NCBI GenBank assembly: GCA_016764155.1
Contig: JAESSK010000332.1
Location: 1-8,590 of the forward strand
Reading direction: 5' to 3'
Length of the DNA stretch: 8,590 nucleotides
DNA from: Rhizobiaceae bacterium
Lineage (GTDB): Bacteria; Pseudomonadota; Alphaproteobacteria; Rhizobiales; Rhizobiaceae
Shown: piece after piece, positions 6,202 through 8,590 of the stretch
Position numbering within the stretch: position 1 is the stretch's first letter
Layout of the letters: every line of letters begins with the position of its first letter
Notes under the pieces: model-generated
Databases searched by the model: none
Seen by the model: only the letters and a program-made list of their open reading frames with translations
Told to the model about the DNA's origin: nothing
Made by a program: the position numbers and the translations under genes

Positions 6202-7227
6202 TTAAGTGCTTTGTCTTTGGGTGATTTTAAAACCAAGATCTTTTGTAACGACACTGGTTTCGCGACCCTCGATGCGGCTGATAATGATTTCAGCTGCCTC
6301 ATGCCCGATAGCAACCCGGGGGATTTGCAGAGAGGTGATTGAGGGAGTCATGTGTTGCAAAATTGCCAAATCATCAAAGCTTGCTATGGCGATATCTTCG
6401 GGAATTTTGATGTTTCGATGCTTGCATTCAAACGCCGCGCCGGCTGCCATAATATCACCTGCGAAAAACACCGCGTCTGGTTTGGTCTCTATTTGCAACA
6501 GCCTCGTCAAAGCATCGCGGCCAGCTTCCAGACTTGAAGAAGCTTCGATCATCAAGGAACCATCCACCTTGATGCCCAGTTCATCTAATGCAGCCAGATA
6601 CCCGTCGCGGCGCAATCTGGCACGGTTATTATTTTCAGTCAGCATGGCCACAAAACCGATGCGCTTATAACCCTTTTTTACAAGGAACGCCGTCATTGCT
6701 TTTGACGCTTCAAAGTTTGAATAACTGACGGACATATCCATTGGTTCAGCAAGCAAATCGCCGGTTTCCACAACGGGAATTCCGGCATTTGATATCATCG
6801 CCATGGTACGTTCTGAATGTAGCGTGTTGTGCAGGATCATGCCACCAACCCGTTGGCCCAGAAAAGCCTCGACCAGTTTTTCTTCCTCTTCCAATAGATG
6901 ACCACTATCGGCTATCAGCAACAGATAGCCTTTTTTGGAAAGAACGTCGGAGGCTGCCTGAATGGTTTCGGCAAACAGCGAGTTTTTAAGGCTGGGCAAA
7001 ATGATGCCGATGGTATTTGAGCGATTGGAAGCAAGGCTGCCTGCCAGACGATTGGGCACGTATCCGGTTTGTTCAATCGCCTCGAGTATTTTGGCGCGGG
7101 TCTTTTCGGACACCATGTCGGGATTGCTCAACGCGCGCGAGACTGTCATGGGCGAGACATTGGCGCGCCGCGCCACGTCGTTCATCAACACCCCACGATT
7201 ATCTCCTGAACGGCTGGCTTTTTTCAT
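6202..7227 (-). CDS. LacI-family transcriptional regulator
   Basis: A 341-residue sugar/acid-responsive repressor. The N-terminal helix-turn-helix is classic: MNDVARRANVSPMTVSRAL (15-33) with SNPDMVSEKTRAKILEAI, then the hinge helix YVPNRLAGSLAS (56-67; Leu65 is the probable minor-groove leucine). From residue 72 onward comes the periplasmic-binding-protein-like effector domain: NTIGIILPSLKNSLFAETIQ, GGMILHN, KRIGFVAM, RRDGYLAAL, PDAVFFAGDIMAAGA and IAIASFDDLAILQHMTPSITS. This resembles the GntR/gluconate branch, so an acid effector is plausible. The ATG at 7227 has a poor ribosome binding site; a GTG at 7191 preceded by AGGAGA (7202-7207) would also give an intact helix-turn-helix. It lies between the lactonase-like gene and the dehydrogenase operon, all on one strand, and a matching operator sits just downstream of it. 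No operator is visible before its own gene. Confidence 0.94.
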   Translation of the reverse strand: MKKASRSGDNRGVLMNDVARRANVSPMTVSRALSNPDMVSEKTRAKILEAIEQTGYVPNRLAGSLASNRSNTIGIILPSLKNSLFAETIQAASDVLSKKGYLLLIADSGHLLEEEEKLVEAFLGQRVGGMILHNTLHSERTMAMISNAGIPVVETGDLLAEPMDMSVSYSNFEASKAMTAFLVKKGYKRIGFVAMLTENNNRARLRRDGYLAALDELGIKVDGSLMIEASSSLEAGRDALTRLLQIETKPDAVFFAGDIMAAGAAFECKHRNIKIPEDIAIASFDDLAILQHMTPSITSLQIPRVAIGHEAAEIIISRIEGRETSVVTKDLGFKITQRQST

Positions 7228-7301
7228 TTCCGGCTTGGTTACTCCATAAGCTAGATCACCTTCGCTTTTCTACGAAACACTCAGATGATCTAATCTTTTG
7301 T

Positions 7302-7350
7302 TTGACGCACTTCTTGCCGAAAACCGGACCCCACTTTTCGGGAAGCGCTC
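7302..7350. repeat. Dispersed intergenic palindrome of the Hyphomicrobiales type
   Basis: Between the lactonase-like gene and the repressor gene lies a long imperfect hairpin. The core stem is perfect: CCGAAAA at 7317-7323 and TTTTCGG at 7335-7341, with loop CCGGACCCCAC. The outer arms (GACGCACTTCTT and AAGCGCTC) pair partly. From memory, the series CCGAAAACCGG-(N)-CCACTTTTCGGG followed by a GCTCTAA-like end is very common between genes in Brucella, Rhizobium and Mesorhizobium relatives. It is an intergenic repeat with no coding content. It might end transcription of the upstream gene, but no U-run follows on the minus strand. Confidence 0.65.
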
Positions 7351-7368
7351 TAACTCACGCCGCGAAAC

Positions 7369-8175
7369 CTATAATGGAGAACTCGTAGGATCAATATCTA
7401 AACGCATGATCCAGTTCTCCATACCGGGTTTTGCTGCCGGATAAATCGAGCCGACCAAAGGATCGTGCCCCGGAATAATGTGTCTTGGTGAATCTGCAAG
7501 GCGTCTTACTGTTTTATAGCCTTCAAGCAGGGCACTAACATTCTCAGCCACCGTGAAGCTCCGATTGCTGCCGATGTGCTCGTAAAAATGTGAGGCGTCG
7601 GAGGCGAGCATAACGTATCCGCGTTTTGTTTTGACCCTGACGATTTGTAATCCGCGTGCGTGGCCTCCGACAAGATGCAGTGTGATGCCCGGGTAAAGCT
7701 CATCATCGCCATCATGAAATTCAACGCGCTTATCATAAACACGGCGCACCATGGCCAGCACATCTTCCATTTCATAAGGGTGCTGCAATAAATCATGGCA
7801 CATGCAGCGACCGGTAGAATAGGCCATCTCGGTATCTTGAAGATGGAACCGTGCATTGGGAAACAGATCATTATTGCCCGAATGATCATAATGCATGTGG
7901 GTAATCACCACATCATCGATTTTCATCGGATCAATATCCAAGGCCTTTAAGCCATCAACCACCGGGCTGGTGATTGTGCGCCCACGCAATTCTGCACCGC
8001 GCTGATCAAAGCCTGTATCGACGATGATGGTGCGTTCGGCATTGGCAACAACCCAGACATAATATTGCAGCGGCATCGGCCCGTCATGGGGATCACCGCC
8101 CAGAAAGTTTTCCGTCCTTCTTTTATCCAGTCTGGCATAATTGATGGCATAAATTTCATAAATATCGTCGCTCAT
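7369..8175 (-). CDS. Metallo-beta-lactamase-fold hydrolase, N-acyl homoserine lactonase-like
   Basis: A 268-residue zinc hydrolase of the AttM/BlcC/AiiA-like group, which opens lactone rings such as gamma-butyrolactone or acyl homoserine lactones. The full metal set is present: THMHYDHSG gives His93, His95, Asp97 and His98; GGHARG gives His172; ASDASH gives Asp193; PGHDP gives His237. A first-strand IIVDTGFD (50-57) is also typical. No signal peptide is visible, so it is cytoplasmic. Start ATG at 8175 has a strong ribosome binding site (GGGGAGGAG, six bases upstream). It follows the dehydrogenase-like gene by 39 bases and is surely co-transcribed with it. In this catabolic setting a lactone or ester intermediate of the imported acid is a more likely substrate than a quorum signal, but sequence alone cannot decide. 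The C-terminal tail (about 252-268) is variable in the family. Confidence 0.9.
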   Translation of the reverse strand: MSDDIYEIYAINYARLDKRRTENFLGGDPHDGPMPLQYYVWVVANAERTIIVDTGFDQRGAELRGRTITSPVVDGLKALDIDPMKIDDVVITHMHYDHSGNNDLFPNARFHLQDTEMAYSTGRCMCHDLLQHPYEMEDVLAMVRRVYDKRVEFHDGDDELYPGITLHLVGGHARGLQIVRVKTKRGYVMLASDASHFYEHIGSNRSFTVAENVSALLEGYKTVRRLADSPRHIIPGHDPLVGSIYPAAKPGMENWIMRLDIDPTSSPL

Positions 8176-8214
8176 TGTGGTCTCCTCCCCAATGGATTGC
8201 TTTAGTGCTTTGCT
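8166..8214 (-). promoter_or_regulatory. Short gap with strong ribosome binding site before the lactonase-like gene
   Basis: The 39 bases between the dehydrogenase-like stop and the ATG at 8175 contain GGGGAGGAG about six bases before the start. No terminator or promoter is seen, which supports co-transcription of the two genes. Confidence 0.5.
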
Positions 8215-8590
8215 CTATTTTTTGACACTGCGAATTTCCACGCCTGCCCATTCCTCGACCACTTTTGCGATGCAGGTGAAATCAGATTCCGGTCCATATT
8301 TAGCGTTTGTTATGGCGAGCATCTGGCGAACTGCGGCACCGGCAACCATCGGCACACCAATGCCTTCGGCTTCATCAATGCAAAGCCGCACGTCCTTATA
8401 GGAAAGGCCGGTGGCAAAACCAAAATCGAAAGTGCCGGTCAATATAGCGCGAGGGAATTTATCCTGAATGGCTGAATTGCGTCCGCTGCTGACATTGATT
8501 ATATCGATCATCACGTCAGGATCGAGACCAGCCTTCACAGCCATAGCCATCACTTCAGAAGAAACAACCAGCGCTGATGCGGCAAGCAAG
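8215..8590 (-). CDS. 3-hydroxyisobutyrate dehydrogenase-like NAD-binding protein, C-terminal part
   Basis: The last 124 or so residues of a beta-hydroxyacid dehydrogenase, cut by the right edge of the window. The codon at 8587-8589 is an internal leucine. The visible part is the all-helical C-terminal domain: LAASALVVSSEVMAMAVKAGLDPDVMIDIINVSSGRNSAIQDKFPRAIL (in pieces), then FDFGFATGLSYKDVRLCIDEAEGIGVPM and a closing helix with EEWAGVEI. The A-x-KAGLDP, SSGRNSA and K-D-x-x-L/C-x-x-EA blocks identify the 3-hydroxyisobutyrate/tartronate-semialdehyde/6-phosphogluconate-like family. The Rossmann domain and the catalytic lysine (in the 'G-x-x-x-K-x-x-N' motif) lie outside the window. The family oxidises 3-hydroxy acids or reduces semialdehydes, which suits the rest of the locus. 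It is upstream of, and 39 bases from, the lactonase-like gene. Confidence 0.88.
   Translation of the reverse strand, partial: LLAASALVVSSEVMAMAVKAGLDPDVMIDIINVSSGRNSAIQDKFPRAILTGTFDFGFATGLSYKDVRLCIDEAEGIGVPMVAGAAVRQMLAITNAKYGPESDFTCIAKVVEEWAGVEIRSVKK

Noticed and set aside
6206..6670. 154-codon plus-strand open frame opposite the LacI-family gene
   Set aside because: It mirrors the codons of a clear repressor gene; no ribosome binding site or domain is seen.
7253..7291. Separated inverted repeat (AGATCACC and GATGATCT) before the repressor gene, considered as an autoregulatory site
   Set aside because: The arms are 23 bases apart with one mismatch and no central CG, so it does not look like a LacI-family operator and could be chance.
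7506..7889. Second minus-strand frame inside the lactonase-like gene
   Set aside because: It is a frame-shifted shadow of a gene with all zinc ligands in the main frame.
7369..8175. Quorum-quenching system
   Set aside because: Only the lactonase-like fold supports it; there is no LuxI/LuxR-type gene in view and the neighbours are catabolic.
1..8590. Mobile element, defence system or CRISPR array
   Set aside because: I see no transposase, integrase, toxin-antitoxin pair, direct-repeat array or defence domain; all large frames have metabolic, transport or regulatory assignments.

Overview
The window is a fragment of an alphaproteobacterial chromosome, most likely from the Hyphomicrobiales (Rhizobiales). 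Two signs point there. A hairpin element at about 7302-7350 has the CCGAAAA...TTTTCGG form of the dispersed intergenic palindromes common in that order. The gene content (TRAP transporter, MmgE/PrpD protein, lactonase-like hydrolase, LacI regulator) is typical of its accessory catabolic loci. Base composition looks moderate; I did not compute it.

Layout, left to right. Bases 1-230 hold the 3' end of a plus-strand gene that resembles the DUF2848 family. A perfect 28-bp palindrome (242-269) then separates it from a convergent series of genes, all on the minus strand. In transcription order (right to left) these are: the C-terminal part of a 3-hydroxyisobutyrate dehydrogenase-like NAD-binding protein (8215-8590, cut by the window edge); a metallo-beta-lactamase-fold hydrolase of the AHL-lactonase type (7369-8175); a gap with the dispersed hairpin; a LacI-family repressor (6202-7227); a promoter/operator gap; a short-chain dehydrogenase (5287-6081); an MmgE/PrpD protein (3899-5290); TRAP transporter genes in the order dctP (2788-3861), dctQ (2123-2689) and dctM (800-2086); and a carboxymuconolactone decarboxylase-family protein (300-680).

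The genes look like one catabolic locus. The TRAP system would import an organic acid, and the two dehydrogenases, the lactonase-like hydrolase, the MmgE/PrpD protein and the CMD-family protein would process it. The gap before the dehydrogenase gene carries a perfect TTGACA box followed by a near-palindrome with a central CG. That palindrome has the form of a LacI-family operator and lies inside the promoter spacer, so the adjacent repressor probably controls the six downstream genes. The substrate cannot be named from sequence. The most informative clue is that the dehydrogenase has the overall signature of D-3-hydroxybutyrate dehydrogenase but has lost all the residues known to hold the 3-hydroxybutyrate carboxylate.

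I see no tRNA, rRNA, CRISPR array, insertion sequence or phage gene. Nothing here is a clearly new kind of system. The interest lies in an uncharacterised pathway whose regulation is readable.
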